64,000 bases of DNA from Candidatus Scalindua sp. (GTDB lineage: Bacteria; Planctomycetota; Brocadiia; Brocadiales; Scalinduaceae): NCBI GenBank assembly GCA_031316155.1, contig JALDRB010000006.1, positions 239,460-303,459 of the forward strand, read 5' to 3'. Below, one piece after another: positions 1 through 10,268 of the stretch; the stretch's first letter is position 1; every line of letters begins with the position of its first letter. Made by a program: the position numbers and the translations under genes. The notes below the pieces were generated by a model. That model was given only the letters and a program-made list of their open reading frames with translations, had not been told where the DNA came from and searched no databases.

Positions 1-18
1 TACGTTTAGTAATATGGA

Positions 19-1362
19 TTATTCACTGAAATCTTTCCGGTTTTGCACTCTTTTTTCTTTATTATATTCCATCCTCTTTCTGATCTCTTTATCAAAACCG
101 TTATCAGTGGGTTTATAGTACTCTTTATCTTGCAACTCCCCGGGCAAATAAGACTGTTCGGCATATCCTCCATAACTGTGCGGATATTTGTATCCTTTTC
201 CATAACCAATGTCTTTCATCAGTGATGTTGGAGCATTTCGAATATGAAGTGGTACCCCAAGGGCACCTTTTTCTTTAACATCTTTTAATGCATCTTGATA
301 GGCTTTGTATGAGGCATTGCTCTTCGGTGCAGAAGCAAGATAGGTTACACCCTGTGCCAGAGGTATCCAGCCTTCCGGTTTGCCAACAAAGTGAAAGGCA
401 TCTTTTACAGCCACAGCTACCTGTATAGCGGCCGGATCAGCATTCCCGATATCCTCTAAGGCAAAGATAATCATTCGTCGTGCAATAAAGAGTGGGTCTT
501 CTCCAGCTTCCAGCATTCGTGCAAGCCAATAGAGCGCTGCATCCGGATCACTGCCACGCATTGACTTGATGAAGGCTGAAATAACATTGTAATGTTCTTC
601 GCCGCCTTTGTCATAGAGAAGAGCCTTTTGCTGCATCGATTCCTGGGCAATTTCCAGGGTCACGATTCGTTTGTTTCCCTGTTCCGGTACCGACAGCATT
701 GCGGCAGATTCAAGGGTATTTAAGGCAACTCTCGCCTCTCCATGAGAACGTTCCAGGATAAAGGAAAAGGCATCTTCTTTTACTTCTATTGTTAAATTAC
801 CGAGTCCACGTTCTTTATCTGATAAGGCATTGTTTATAATTATTTTGAGGTGGTCTTCTGTCAGCTGTTCCAGAATCAGCACCTTACACCGGGAAAGAAG
901 TGGAGCATTGACTTCAAAGGAAGGGTTTTCTGTTGTGGCGCCAATCAGCGTAATGGTGCCGTCTTCTACATGATGGAGAAAAGCGTCCTGCTGGGTCTTG
1001 TTGAATCTATGGATCTCATCGACAAAGAGGATAGTTCTTTCACGATAAAATTTCAGATGCTCTTTGGCTTCTGCAATGACTGCACGAATATCCTTTACAC
1101 CTGACAATACAGCGGAAAATGAAATAAAGTGTGCTTTCATAGCATGAGCAATAATTAAGGCAAGCGTTGTCTTTCCAACTCCAGGGGGGCCCCAAAAGAT
1201 TAATGATACTAATTCCTTATTTTCTACAAATTTTCTGAGGATTTTTTTGGGTCCAACGAGGTGTTCCTGTCCGACAAACTCGCCTAAATTTCGCGGTCTC
1301 ATCCGATCGGCTAATGGTGTTTTCTTGGCAGACTTTCCGCTTGCTTCAAATAGGTCTTCCAT
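19..1362 (-). CDS. rarA: Replication-associated recombination protein A (AAA+ ATPase)
   Basis: RarA/MgsA is a clamp-loader-like AAA+ ATPase acting at stalled replication forks. Counting from the chosen Met, Walker A (GPPGVGKTT) lies near residue 58, followed by Walker B with DEIHRFNKTQQD and the sensor-1 stretch GATTENPSFE; the C-terminal half carries the tetramerisation region with RGSDPDAALYWLARM. The open frame extends 19 codons further to 1419, but family members begin close to a (M)xDLFE segment followed by PLAxRMRP, so 1362 is preferred; neither start has a clear Shine-Dalgarno. About 447 residues, a normal length. It ends 18 bases from the window edge, so the downstream context is unknown. 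Confidence 0.93.
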   Translation of the reverse strand: MEDLFEASGKSAKKTPLADRMRPRNLGEFVGQEHLVGPKKILRKFVENKELVSLIFWGPPGVGKTTLALIIAHAMKAHFISFSAVLSGVKDIRAVIAEAKEHLKFYRERTILFVDEIHRFNKTQQDAFLHHVEDGTITLIGATTENPSFEVNAPLLSRCKVLILEQLTEDHLKIIINNALSDKERGLGNLTIEVKEDAFSFILERSHGEARVALNTLESAAMLSVPEQGNKRIVTLEIAQESMQQKALLYDKGGEEHYNVISAFIKSMRGSDPDAALYWLARMLEAGEDPLFIARRMIIFALEDIGNADPAAIQVAVAVKDAFHFVGKPEGWIPLAQGVTYLASAPKSNASYKAYQDALKDVKEKGALGVPLHIRNAPTSLMKDIGYGKGYKYPHSYGGYAEQSYLPGELQDKEYYKPTDNGFDKEIRKRMEYNKEKRVQNRKDFSE

Positions 1363-1459
1363 GTTGAGTTGTTCATTCGCAAATAATTTAATAGAATACA
1401 ATTTTTTTGTGCGAAGCACATATCCAAAAGGGCGTGAATCAACGACACGAATCTCGTTG

Positions 1460-1512
1460 CCCGCCCGGCCTATAGGCTATTCGCCAGACCGACGAGCTTT
1501 CTGGCGGACAGG
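1460..1512 (+). repeat. R4 G/C-rich repeat copy
   Basis: The segment starts GCCCGCCCGGCC and ends TTTCTGGCGGACAGG. Related sequences occur near 52876-52926 and 63717-63771, where the ends read CCCGCCCGG and ATTCTGGC(A/G)GGGACG. The G/C-rich character contrasts with the A/T-rich flanks. Boundaries are approximate. Confidence 0.5.
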
Positions 1513-1637
1513 ATACAACAATTAATTATACCATAAATCTACATCCAGATGAAACATTAGTCAATCATTTATGGGTGTCATCTTCCGCTTGCATTTTCCC
1601 TGTTACGAAGTACAATACGATTTTCTGTATTGAAGTT

Positions 1638-1774
1638 TATACTAAAACCGATTTGGTTTTCGGTTTTACTGAAAACCAAATCTTGGTGAAGGTATCCTCG
1701 GACAAGACGCCGAGGACTTTACTCGCTCCGTTTTTTCTCGGATTTTATCCGAAAACCATTATGAGATGAGTATA
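1638..1774 (+). repeat. R1 MITE-like element, copy 1
   Basis: A 137-bp element that starts TATACTAAAACCGATTTGG and ends in ATGAGATGAGTATA. The two ends are imperfect terminal inverted repeats: TATACT, an 11-base variable stretch, then GGTTTTCGG on each strand. Inside are complementary stretches around GGTTTTCGGTTTTACTG. Other copies lie at 3601, 6824, 15895, 54328 and 63580. Confidence 0.8.
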
Positions 1775-1842
1775 TAGGGAAAGAACTCATGTTAAATCAT
1801 GCAGAATCAGACCACAAGATCTAGCAGAAAGGGCGTTATCCT

Positions 1843-2373
1843 ATGGAATTAAAAGAGGTGATGGAGGATATTGCGCGAGATATTGCAGATGCCACAAAAA
1901 CACTGTTTCAGTCGATGATTATGATGGAGCTGAAATATAACCATGTTGTTTTGGCAGACGAAACGCATCTAAAAACAGATGTTACCAGTTTCGTTAGTTT
2001 CATGGGTAAGTATCACGGTATTGTTGGTATTTTTTGTTCTAAGAACTTTTCACTGAAGGTTGCATCAAGCATGTTAATGGAAGATCTTACAAAAATTACA
2101 ACTGAAGTAATAGATGCTATTGGTGAAATAACTAATATGATAGCAGGGAATGTGAAGACGAAAATTACTACAGATTATGGTGAGATGGACCTTTCTGTAC
2201 CTATTACGTTTATTGGGGGAGACACCATAACACAGGCCGAGGAGGATGAACCTGTTGCATCTAACTCTTCGATCTTATGTGTAACTAAGGAACCGTGGTT
2301 ATTAACTAGTTTTAGCTCTGATAAGGAAACATTTAACGTTGGACTGTTGCTTAAGGAGTCCGCACGACAATAA
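1843..2373 (+). CDS. CheX-like chemotaxis phosphatase-family protein
   Basis: A 176-residue protein resembling CheX/CheC-type CheY-P phosphatases. The helix motif E-x-x-N-x-x-x-G is seen near residue 93 in DAIGEITNMIAGN, and the protein is mostly alpha/beta with no signal peptide. Proteins of this kind dephosphorylate response regulators; whether this one works in motility or another two-component circuit cannot be told, because no che or fli genes are nearby. It stands alone between two repeat-rich gaps. The start is supported by an AAAGGG-like site about 10 bases upstream. Confidence 0.7.
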   Translation: MELKEVMEDIARDIADATKTLFQSMIMMELKYNHVVLADETHLKTDVTSFVSFMGKYHGIVGIFCSKNFSLKVASSMLMEDLTKITTEVIDAIGEITNMIAGNVKTKITTDYGEMDLSVPITFIGGDTITQAEEDEPVASNSSILCVTKEPWLLTSFSSDKETFNVGLLLKESARQ

Positions 2374-2582
2374 TAAAACGTATTATTTTGAAAAGATAGC
2401 CTGAATTGATCTCAGTTAGTAAAAAAGTGGAGGAGGAATAGAAGATTTCCTGTTTTGCTTGAAAAGAAACAGGCAGCAATATTTTATATTGAGTTGAAAA
2501 TTTGACATATATAATAAGCCCTTTCGTTATATAAATTCATGGGTAGATGTCGGAGCGTTTTCTGTTAGTTCAGTCACAATAA

Positions 2583-3590
2583 ATGATTATGTCAGAGAAA
2601 AAGATTGTAGAATGTGTGCCAAATTTCAGTGAAGGGAGAAATCTTGATAGTATTGAGGCTATTACGTCGTCCATACTATCAACAAAGAACGTTAAACTTT
2701 TAAATGTAGAATCTGATAAAGACTACAACAGGACGGTAGTAACCTTTGTTGGGGAACCTTCTTGTGTGAAAGAGGCGGCATTTAAGGCTATATCTAAAGC
2801 CTCTGAAATTATCGATATGTCAAGACAGAAGGGTGAACATCCAAGAATAGGCGCAACAGATGTGTGTCCTCTAATACCGGTATCAAACATAACTATGGAT
2901 GAATGTGTACGATTGGCAAATGAATTGGGAAGTGATGTTGGAGAAAGGCTTGGTATTCCCGTATATCTGTATGAATCAGCTGCAAGATCAGAAGAGCGGA
3001 AAAATCTTGAAAATATCAGACAGGGAGAATATGAAGGACTCAAGAGGAAATTAAATGACTGGAAACCGGATTACGGACCTGCAGAATACGATGAGAGGAT
3101 AAAAAAATCGGGTGCCACGGTAATTGGCGCAAGATTCTTCCTGATCGCGTATAACGTAAATCTCAAGACGAAGGATGTCTGCATTGCCCATGAGCTGGCA
3201 AGGAAAGTGAGGGAATCTGGCTGTCTGGTTAAGGATGGGGCAGGCAAAAAGGTTAGAGTTCCCGGAATACTGAAATATGTAAAGGCAATTGGAATAGAAC
3301 TGAAAGGATACAGTATTTCACAGGTTTCCATGAACCTGACTAATTATGAGAAAACATCAATATACAGAGCGTTTGAGACGGTAAAGGAGCTGGCTAAGGA
3401 GCATGGGACAGAAGTGACGGGGAGCGAAATCGTAGGGCTTGTACCCAAAAAAGCGTTGATTGATGCTGGCTCTTGCTATGCAGAGTCTCAACTGGAAGAT
3501 GAATTGATCGAGGCAGCAGTAGAAAACCTCGGACTCAGTCAACTAAATACATTTGAGCCGGAAAAGAAGATCATTGAGTATCTGTTATAA
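2583..3590 (+). CDS. Glutamate formimidoyltransferase (FtcD-type)
   Basis: Transfers the formimino group of N-formiminoglutamate to tetrahydrofolate (histidine degradation and one-carbon supply). The N-terminal domain starts KIVECVPNFSEG, a strong family signature, with GEHPRIGATDVCPLIPV near residue 82 and a second domain from about 180. At 335 residues it covers the transferase domains but not the cyclodeaminase half of the fused animal enzyme. Two Met codons (positions 1 and 3) are possible starts and no strong ribosome site is visible. No other histidine-utilisation gene is present here, so the role may be folate linked. Confidence 0.9.
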   Translation: MIMSEKKIVECVPNFSEGRNLDSIEAITSSILSTKNVKLLNVESDKDYNRTVVTFVGEPSCVKEAAFKAISKASEIIDMSRQKGEHPRIGATDVCPLIPVSNITMDECVRLANELGSDVGERLGIPVYLYESAARSEERKNLENIRQGEYEGLKRKLNDWKPDYGPAEYDERIKKSGATVIGARFFLIAYNVNLKTKDVCIAHELARKVRESGCLVKDGAGKKVRVPGILKYVKAIGIELKGYSISQVSMNLTNYEKTSIYRAFETVKELAKEHGTEVTGSEIVGLVPKKALIDAGSCYAESQLEDELIEAAVENLGLSQLNTFEPEKKIIEYLL

Positions 3591-3600
3591 AATGCAAAGC

Positions 3601-3713
3601 TATACTCATCTCGTAATGGTTTTCGGATAAAATCCGGGATAAAATTGAGCGAGTATAACTGCAACCAAGATTTGGTTTCCGGTAAAACCGAAAACCAAAT
3701 CGGTTTTAGTATA
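3601..3713 (-). repeat. R1 MITE-like element, copy 2 (short form)
   Basis: A 113-bp copy beginning 10 bases after the formiminotransferase stop, in reverse orientation relative to copy 1. It keeps both ends (TATACTCATCTCGTAATGG and CGGTTTTAGTATA) but lacks the internal G/C-rich block present in copies 1 and 3. Confidence 0.8.
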
Positions 3714-3734
3714 TCATGAGAAGTGTGCGAATAT

Positions 3735-5581
3735 TCAGTTTCCCACATAATGGCTTGAACGAACACAGGCTCCGCAATCCGGGCAACCCTCTTTAAAGCA
3801 GTCGGGCGTATACTGTTGACGGGAAGATTTTTTACTTTCCCTTTTGAAAAACTGCTTCATTACACCACTACTGATATGATCCCATGGGAAAATTTCATCC
3901 TCTTTTCTCTTCCTGTGCAGGTAAAAGTTTGTTTCAATACCTGCTTCTTTAAAAGAATCATTCCATTTCTGATAGTCAAAATATTCGTCCCAAGCATCTA
4001 ATTTGCATCCCTTTGACCATGCTTTCAAGATGACGTCTCCCAATCTCCTGTCACCACGTGCAAACACACCCTCGAGGATGCTTCTCTCAGGTGTATTAAA
4101 CTTTATTTTGATTTTCCTGTTTGTGGTAATGCTTTTTATTAACCGCCTGATCTCGGTGATCCTCTCCAGGGTAACCATTGGTCCCCACTGAAATGGGGTA
4201 TGAGCCTTAGGTACAAAAGGCGCAATTGTCACATTCACATTCCCATAGCTGCCTTTGACCTCTTTCCGAGACTTGATACTTTGTCGGCCAGGGCTGCAAT
4301 CTCTTCAATATCTTCATCTGTCTCTGTTGGAAGCCCAACCATAAAGTACAACTTGACGAGTTTCCAGCCCTCTTTGTATGCTTCTCTAACTCCATTAAAC
4401 AGGTCCTCATTTGATATGTCTTTATTAATTACCTGTCTCATTCTCGTAGTCGCAGCTTCAGGCGCTAATGTTAAACTTGATTTGCGTACCGTATTAAGAT
4501 AAGAAGGTAAGTCGGTTAACTGATCTGAGATTCTCAGAGACGGGAATGATACGTTTACTTTATTCTGGCTGAATACAATATCCATTTTCCTCATTAATTC
4601 TTTAAGATGAGGGTAATCGCTTATGGATAATGCTCCGAGGGATATTTCGTCGTGGCCGGTATTCCGGTAACATGCTTCGGATAGTTTTAGTATCGTATCT
4701 ACTGAACGGATTCTGTTTGGCCGTTTAGTCATGCCTGCCTGGCAAAATCTGCACCCCTGCGTACAACCTCGCATAACCTCAATAGAGATACGATCATGAA
4801 CGGTTTCTATGAATGGTACGATAAGCTTCTCTGGAAAATACGCAGTGTCGAGATTACTGACAGTTGCACTACGCACAACGGAAGGTATTCCGGTTACTTT
4901 TGGAACAATCTTTTTAATAGTACCGTCAGATTCATAGGTTACATCATAAAGGGAAGGAGCGTAAAGATTGTCTAATTGTTTAACAAGAGAGAGAATCCGC
5001 TCTTCTCTTGTCAACTCCTTTGAATGTTTTGCAGCCTTGAAACACTCGATAAAATCTGTAAATCTTTCTTCTCCTTCACCCACAAAGAATATATCAATAA
5101 AGTCAGACATTGGTTCAGGATTCAAAGATAAAGGCCCACCAGCCATAATTATGGGGTCTTTATTGGTTCTCTCCTGCCGTCTCAACGGTATGTTCGCAAG
5201 ATCGAGCATGTTCAATACGTTTGTATAGCACATTTCATATTGAAGCGAAAAACCGATGATGTCAAAATTTTTTAAAGGTTTGAAGGTTTCAAGGGAATAC
5301 AGTGGGATATTGTGTTTCCTTAATGCGTCCTCCATGTCAGGCCATGGAGCAAATACCCTTTCACAGACGGTATCAAAACGTTCATTTAAAAGACCGTATA
5401 GAATTTGAATACCGAGGTGAGACATCCCTATCGTATAAGTGTCTGGAAATGCCAGGGCAATGGTAACATCGACATCATTATGGTTCTTTATAATGGAGTT
5501 CCATTCTCCCCCTATGTACTGCCCGGGCGTTTCTACAGAAGATAAAATGTTATCTTCAACATAATTCCTTAAATTATTCAT
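3735..5581 (-). pseudogene. B12-binding-type radical SAM protein, broken by one frameshift
   Basis: Matches the TIGR03960-type radical SAM family of about 600 residues. The 5' part (4235-5581) carries an N-terminal domain resembling a B12-binding fold and the cluster motif CTQGCRFCQAG (CxxxCxxC). The 3' part (3735-about 4262) continues with NVTIAPFVPKAHTPFQW and a Cys-rich tail. The frames join near 4263-4265, where the coding strand has AAA in GGAAAGAGGTC; adding one A restores GKEVKGSYGNVNVTIAPF. The gene is therefore likely intact in the organism, the break being a homopolymer error or a very recent mutation. It overlaps the rodA 3' end by 8 bases, so it is the last gene of the cell-wall block. 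The substrate is unknown. Confidence 0.85.
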
Positions 5582-6677
5582 AAAATTCTTCTCTTGCCAG
5601 AGCGACTTTTGTTCTTAATTTTACATTAAACACAAAAGATAGTGCAATAAAAGATGATAGCAGTGAAGAGCCACCATAGCTAATGAATGGTAATGTTAAA
5701 CCCGTAATTGGAGCGAGGCCCATTGTCATAGCGATATTAACAAGTGCCTGGGTTGCAAATATTGTTGTAAAACCTGTTACAATTAATCTTCCATACGATT
5801 CTCTGGTTTTTAGAGCAATACCGGTACTACAGGCGAGAAAAAGTATATACAGACCCAAAATAGCAAAACTCCTGAAGAATCCCCATTCTTCTGCGATGAC
5901 TGAAAAAATAAAATCAGTATGTCCCTGCGGAAGAAAATTAAGCTGACTTTGAATACCGTTCCCCCAACCACTTCCAGAGCTTCCGCCAGAACCCACAGCA
6001 ACTAATGACTGCATCTTGTGGTATCCCTCACCCAACGTGCTCACTTTATCTGGCCAGAGGAAAGTAATCACCCTCGACTTTTGATAATCTTTGAGTATAA
6101 GATACCATAAAAAAGGTATTGAGGTTAAGCCTAAAATTATGAGAGAAAAAAAATGTCTGAGTTTAATACCAGCTATAAATGTTATTGATAAAAAGATAGG
6201 CAACATTATCAGGCTCGTACCCAAATCCGGTTGCTTCATGATCAGCACCATGGGCAATATTGTTAAGATTAAGGGGAAAAGGATATAACGTAGCCTTGAA
6301 ATATTTTCTTTATACATCATGTATCTTGAAAGTGCCAAAACAAGCGCAATCTTCATGAATTCAGAAGGTTGTAGAGAGAAAGGGCCTAATGGAATCCACC
6401 TCTTTGCGCCATACACCGTTTTCCCAAACAATAAAACTAACACCAGACCAATAATAATTATCGAGTAAAAAATATATGAGTACTTGGCAATTGAATAATA
6501 ATCAAATATCAATAAGGTAAAAAAAATACCCATACCCAAACCAACCCAAATTATCTGTTTATATGCAAATTTTTCCGATGCAGCACTCCAAACAAAGAAA
6601 AAACTAATTACCAAGAATACGCTGATTATCGAAAATATTACCCAGTCAAATTTTCTTAACATATCAATACGTAACAT
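5574..6677 (-). CDS. rodA: Rod shape-determining SEDS protein RodA
   Basis: A 367-residue polytopic membrane protein of the FtsW/RodA/SpoVE family, the peptidoglycan glycosyltransferase that works with PBP2 in side-wall elongation. Visible marks are GAKRWIPLGPFSLQPSEFMKI, KQPDLGTS and the C-terminal GLTLPFISYGGSSL. It follows mrdA on the same strand, but about 300 bases containing an R1 element separate them. The downstream radical SAM gene overlaps it slightly, suggesting co-transcription. Confidence 0.95.
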   Translation of the reverse strand: MLRIDMLRKFDWVIFSIISVFLVISFFFVWSAASEKFAYKQIIWVGLGMGIFFTLLIFDYYSIAKYSYIFYSIIIIGLVLVLLFGKTVYGAKRWIPLGPFSLQPSEFMKIALVLALSRYMMYKENISRLRYILFPLILTILPMVLIMKQPDLGTSLIMLPIFLSITFIAGIKLRHFFSLIILGLTSIPFLWYLILKDYQKSRVITFLWPDKVSTLGEGYHKMQSLVAVGSGGSSGSGWGNGIQSQLNFLPQGHTDFIFSVIAEEWGFFRSFAILGLYILFLACSTGIALKTRESYGRLIVTGFTTIFATQALVNIAMTMGLAPITGLTLPFISYGGSSLLSSFIALSFVFNVKLRTKVALAREEFYE

Positions 6678-6981
6678 ATAATATTCACTCCATTAACGAT
6701 GTTTTCTGTCAGCCTTTTGTACAAAACGGGTTTTACTGAAAGGCTGGTTATACAGAGTATTCTTATATAAAATACTACTGTAGGGTGATTAGGCCTTGAG
6801 ATTAGTTTGCAGAGAGATAGGTATATACTAAAACCGATTTGGTTTTCGGTTTTACTGGAAACCAAATCTTGGTGAAGGTATCCCCGGACAAAAGGCGCCG
6901 AGGACTTTACTCGCTCAATTTTATCTCGGATTTTATCCGAAAACCATTATGAGATGAGTATACATGTATTTCTCTCTTTCC
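6678..6981. other. Gap between mrdA and rodA, mostly an R1 element
   Basis: No gene is supported. The proximal 140 bases are R1 copy 3 and the rest shows no clear promoter or terminator. Confidence 0.6.
6824..6962 (+). repeat. R1 MITE-like element, copy 3
   Basis: A 139-bp long-form copy, nearly the same as copy 1, with the G/C-rich centre CCCCGGACAAAAGGCGCCGAGG. It sits inside the elongation gene block between mrdA and rodA. Confidence 0.8.
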
Positions 6982-8889
6982 TTACGACAATTTTTCCAAC
7001 AGTTTCAGAGCTAGCGTACCAGCGGCATCAGCTCCATGACTGGATGTATGTTCTATGATTACCGTAAAACAATACTTTGGATTCTCAAAGGGAACGTATC
7101 CGGAAAACCATGCATGGTTATCATCTTTGCGTGATGTTTCCGCGGTTCCTGACTTTCCGGCGACGCGAAATTCACCAAAACCTACTCCTTTTGCAGTGCC
7201 GTCTGTTACCACTTTTCGTAATGAACGCCTGACATAATCCAGGTTCTTTTCTGATATATTTAACCTGTCAAATGGTTTCAGATCGTTGTTTAATAAAATA
7301 TTTCCTTTATCATCAGTTATCTTCTTAAGAATATGGGGTTTGATGTTCCAGCCACCGTTTGCAATCATAGCTATCATTTTGGTAATTTGTAAAGGGGTAA
7401 CCAGCATCGCTCCCTGACCAATAGATAAATTCATGACCTGATACATGGATGCAGCTTTTGGCATGTTACCCTTTTTTTCGTATGGAAGTTCAATGCCCGT
7501 AACATTTCCAAAACCAAATTTATCTGCCCACTCACTTAATGATGTGCCTCCTAACTTTCTCCCGGTTTCAAAGAAGAAGACGTTGCATGAATATTGAATA
7601 GCCTCTTCGAGATTCAATAAACCATGGCCGTAATTTGAAAGACAACGAAATCTAGTATTTCCCAACTTCAAGGATCCATAACAGGTAAAGTGAGTGTTTT
7701 CATCTATACTGTTTTCTTCCAATGCGGCTATTGCGGTAACAATCTTAAAGATAGACCCCGGTGGCAACGCGCTTTGGATGGGGCGATTGAGAAAGGGTTT
7801 ATCGGGATTTTTACTGATGCTGGTAAAGTTCTTACTTAAAGTATTTAAATCAAACCGGGGGGAAGATGCCATTGCGATGATTTCACCATTCCAGGGGTTC
7901 ATTACAACAATAGAACCCCTCTGTTTTCCAAGAATTTTTTCTGCAACATCTTGTATCCTGCTATCAATTGTAAGAAATAGATTATCACCTGATATTGGAG
8001 GTCTTTCCAGAATAATTTTATTTACCTGAAGTGTGTCAAGGGTAATTTCTTCAAATCTCTCACCAGGTATACCCATCAGTCTGGAGTTGAATATATTTTC
8101 TATTCCGGTTTTCCCTACTAAAGAATCAGCTGAGAGTGATTTATGTGCAAAATATTCTAACTCAGATTCATTTTTCTCACTAAGATTGTCAAACCATCTT
8201 TTCTTAAAATTATAGTCATTCAATTCCTTTGAATTCAATTTTCCGACGTACCCAATAATATGGGATGCAAGATTTTGCTTTGGATACCATCTCATAGGTT
8301 TAAAGTCTACCTCTATTCCATTTATCTTTGGTATTACAACCTTCAGTTTTGCGATGTTTTCCCAGGATATGTTTGTAAAAATAGCATGGGGAACGGTTTC
8401 CTCACGGATATACATTTCCCTTTTATTTCTTCTCTCCACATGATTCTTAATCTTTTCTACCTTTTCGACTATTTGCACAGATTGTTTGAATATGTCGGTA
8501 ACGGGAATTTTTAAAAGTTCAGCTATCCTGTTTATCCACACTTCATTGTCGGGATGACACTCCTTGCATAATGATTGAGTAATAGTGCGACTTCTCTTTT
8601 CGGCCAGTTTCGGGATTATATTATTCTTCAGGCAAATGTATGAGCCATAAAGTTTTTTGTATGACACGGAAAGATCAAAAGAGTGTTTATCAATAGCCAA
8701 TATCTCGCCATTTCTATCATATATGGTCCCTCTCAGCGTATCTATGTCAATGGTCATTATCCTCTTGCTATCAGATATACCACTATATTTCCCTCCTTCT
8801 ATCATCTGGAGATAGAATAGCCTGCAAATAATAACCAAAAACAGGCTTAATATTATTCCAAAATATATGTTAAAGCGTTTTTTTAACAT
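6982..8889 (-). CDS. mrdA: Penicillin-binding protein 2 (elongation transpeptidase)
   Basis: A 635-residue class B PBP anchored by one N-terminal transmembrane helix (residues about 7-27). The dimer/pedestal domain fills the first half. The transpeptidase domain shows the serine motif SIFK after LPPG, the SCN motif in YSCNVFF and the KSGT motif near the C-terminus. PBP2 cross-links peptidoglycan during lateral growth with RodA and MreBCD, all encoded beside it. mreD ends 11 bases upstream, so the genes are probably co-transcribed. The length is typical. Confidence 0.95.
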   Translation of the reverse strand: MLKKRFNIYFGIILSLFLVIICRLFYLQMIEGGKYSGISDSKRIMTIDIDTLRGTIYDRNGEILAIDKHSFDLSVSYKKLYGSYICLKNNIIPKLAEKRSRTITQSLCKECHPDNEVWINRIAELLKIPVTDIFKQSVQIVEKVEKIKNHVERRNKREMYIREETVPHAIFTNISWENIAKLKVVIPKINGIEVDFKPMRWYPKQNLASHIIGYVGKLNSKELNDYNFKKRWFDNLSEKNESELEYFAHKSLSADSLVGKTGIENIFNSRLMGIPGERFEEITLDTLQVNKIILERPPISGDNLFLTIDSRIQDVAEKILGKQRGSIVVMNPWNGEIIAMASSPRFDLNTLSKNFTSISKNPDKPFLNRPIQSALPPGSIFKIVTAIAALEENSIDENTHFTCYGSLKLGNTRFRCLSNYGHGLLNLEEAIQYSCNVFFFETGRKLGGTSLSEWADKFGFGNVTGIELPYEKKGNMPKAASMYQVMNLSIGQGAMLVTPLQITKMIAMIANGGWNIKPHILKKITDDKGNILLNNDLKPFDRLNISEKNLDYVRRSLRKVVTDGTAKGVGFGEFRVAGKSGTAETSRKDDNHAWFSGYVPFENPKYCFTVIIEHTSSHGADAAGTLALKLLEKLS

Positions 8890-8900
8890 AATTTAATCTC

Positions 8901-9389
8901 TTACGTTGAGAATTTTGATGGAGAGTATAATCGATCTAACAACCAAAATATCGGCGGAACAACAAGTGCGTTGTATATTGCAATAGTCGGACATTTCCAC
9001 ACCATAGTTAATAGGTTTACTGATTTTAGTGAGAAGCAAATCATAAAAACAGACACAAAATTGTATATAATTGAGACGATAAATGTAACCAAAATTTGGG
9101 TGAATAAATGCTTTCTAAAAATTTCATCCTTGATTAATGAAATAAGATATCCAATAACAACAAACATAATAGTATTCAGACCAAAGAGATTACCGGAAAA
9201 GAAATCTTTTGCCAGACCTGCAGCCCAGTTACCATAAAAAGAGCGTTCAATATCAAAATTCAATGAAAAATAGACCAGAAAAATGAAAAAAAGGTCAGGA
9301 TGTATATTAAAGATGCTAATGTAGAATAGCAGGGTAGTTTGTATCAATGAAATACATAATAAAACAATTATTATTGTAAACCATGGCAT
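8901..9389 (-). CDS. mreD: Rod shape-determining protein MreD
   Basis: A 162-residue integral membrane protein with about five hydrophobic segments. It has the composition and position expected for MreD, between mreC and mrdA. MreD is poorly conserved, so the call rests on topology, the central motif FYGNWAAGLAKDFFSG and gene order. Confidence 0.88.
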   Translation of the reverse strand: MPWFTIIIVLLCISLIQTTLLFYISIFNIHPDLFFIFLVYFSLNFDIERSFYGNWAAGLAKDFFSGNLFGLNTIMFVVIGYLISLIKDEIFRKHLFTQILVTFIVSIIYNFVSVFMICFSLKSVNLLTMVWKCPTIAIYNALVVPPIFWLLDRLYSPSKFST

Positions 9390-9413
9390 GTGAACACCTT
9401 TATTATTAAAAAC

Positions 9414-10268
9414 TCACTCTTTTAAATCCGATATTTTGTTTTTTACTACGAGCACATACTCCAGTTTTGAAACATCGATCCTTGGTTTAAGCGTAACCTC
9501 TTTAAAGAGTTGCGCACTCTTCTCTTTAACAGTAACAACATCTCCGATGTAGAGTGATTGCGGAAAGATTCCTCCAATACCAGACGAAATAACCTTGTCA
9601 CCCTCCTCAACGCTTGTATTTCTGGGTATGTATTTTATGGAACACCGAGCATTGCTTTCCCCCTGAACGATACCCTGTATTCTTGATTTTAGAAATCGTG
9701 ATGGTACATTTGATGCAGGATCCGTTATCAGCATAACCCTGCTGGTAGTGAATCCAATAGCTGAGATTCGACCCACAAGAGCGGTTTCAAAAACGACAAC
9801 ATCATTTATTGAAACGCCATGTTTTTTCCCAATATCAATTAAAATGCTTCTTCTGAAATTTGAAGTTTCATATCCAATGATATTTGCAATAAACGGTTTC
9901 TCTTCTTTGTTCCAATTCTTCTGGAATTTTGATACAGTATCCAGTTTCTGATTGAGTAAGGTAATAAAATTTTGCTGCTTAATGATCTCGTTCTGGAGAT
10001 TGAAAATTTTTTCTTTTAACATTTTATTCTCAGCAGCGGAACGAAATATTGAGGAAATCTTATGTACTCCGTTACTAAAAAAATTCCCTGTTCTGGAAAT
10101 TGTCTTTTGTACTGGCGCCAGAGGGGAAGCAGCGGTAAGTTTTATATGGTTGGAAAGATCTTCCGGTATGAAAAGAAGCAAAAAAGATAGTATGATTAAA
10201 AGGCAAATCGAAAATCTATTGGGGATTTTCTGAAGGTTAGGACTCAAGTTCCTTATCCCATAAAACAT
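9414..10268 (-). CDS. mreC: Rod shape-determining protein MreC
   Basis: A 284-residue bitopic protein: short cytoplasmic N-terminus, one transmembrane helix at about 20-37, a coiled coil at about 75-115 and a periplasmic beta domain. The beta domain contains GRISAIGFTTSRVMLITDP and the VSSGIGGIFPQSLYIGDV stretch typical of MreC. It links the cytoplasmic MreB filament to PBP2. Its start overlaps the mreB 3' end by 32 bases, and no later Met precedes the helix, so the overlap appears genuine and suggests translational coupling. Confidence 0.93.
   Translation of the reverse strand: MFYGIRNLSPNLQKIPNRFSICLLIILSFLLLFIPEDLSNHIKLTAASPLAPVQKTISRTGNFFSNGVHKISSIFRSAAENKMLKEKIFNLQNEIIKQQNFITLLNQKLDTVSKFQKNWNKEEKPFIANIIGYETSNFRRSILIDIGKKHGVSINDVVVFETALVGRISAIGFTTSRVMLITDPASNVPSRFLKSRIQGIVQGESNARCSIKYIPRNTSVEEGDKVISSGIGGIFPQSLYIGDVVTVKEKSAQLFKEVTLKPRIDVSKLEYVLVVKNKISDLKE

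Larger units (their letters stand above)
1363..1842. other. Intergenic region rich in small repeats
   Basis: There is no supported gene in this 480-base gap. It holds a G/C-rich R4 repeat near 1460-1512 and an R1 element at 1638-1774. A Shine-Dalgarno-like AAAGGG sits just before the CheX-like gene. Confidence 0.7.
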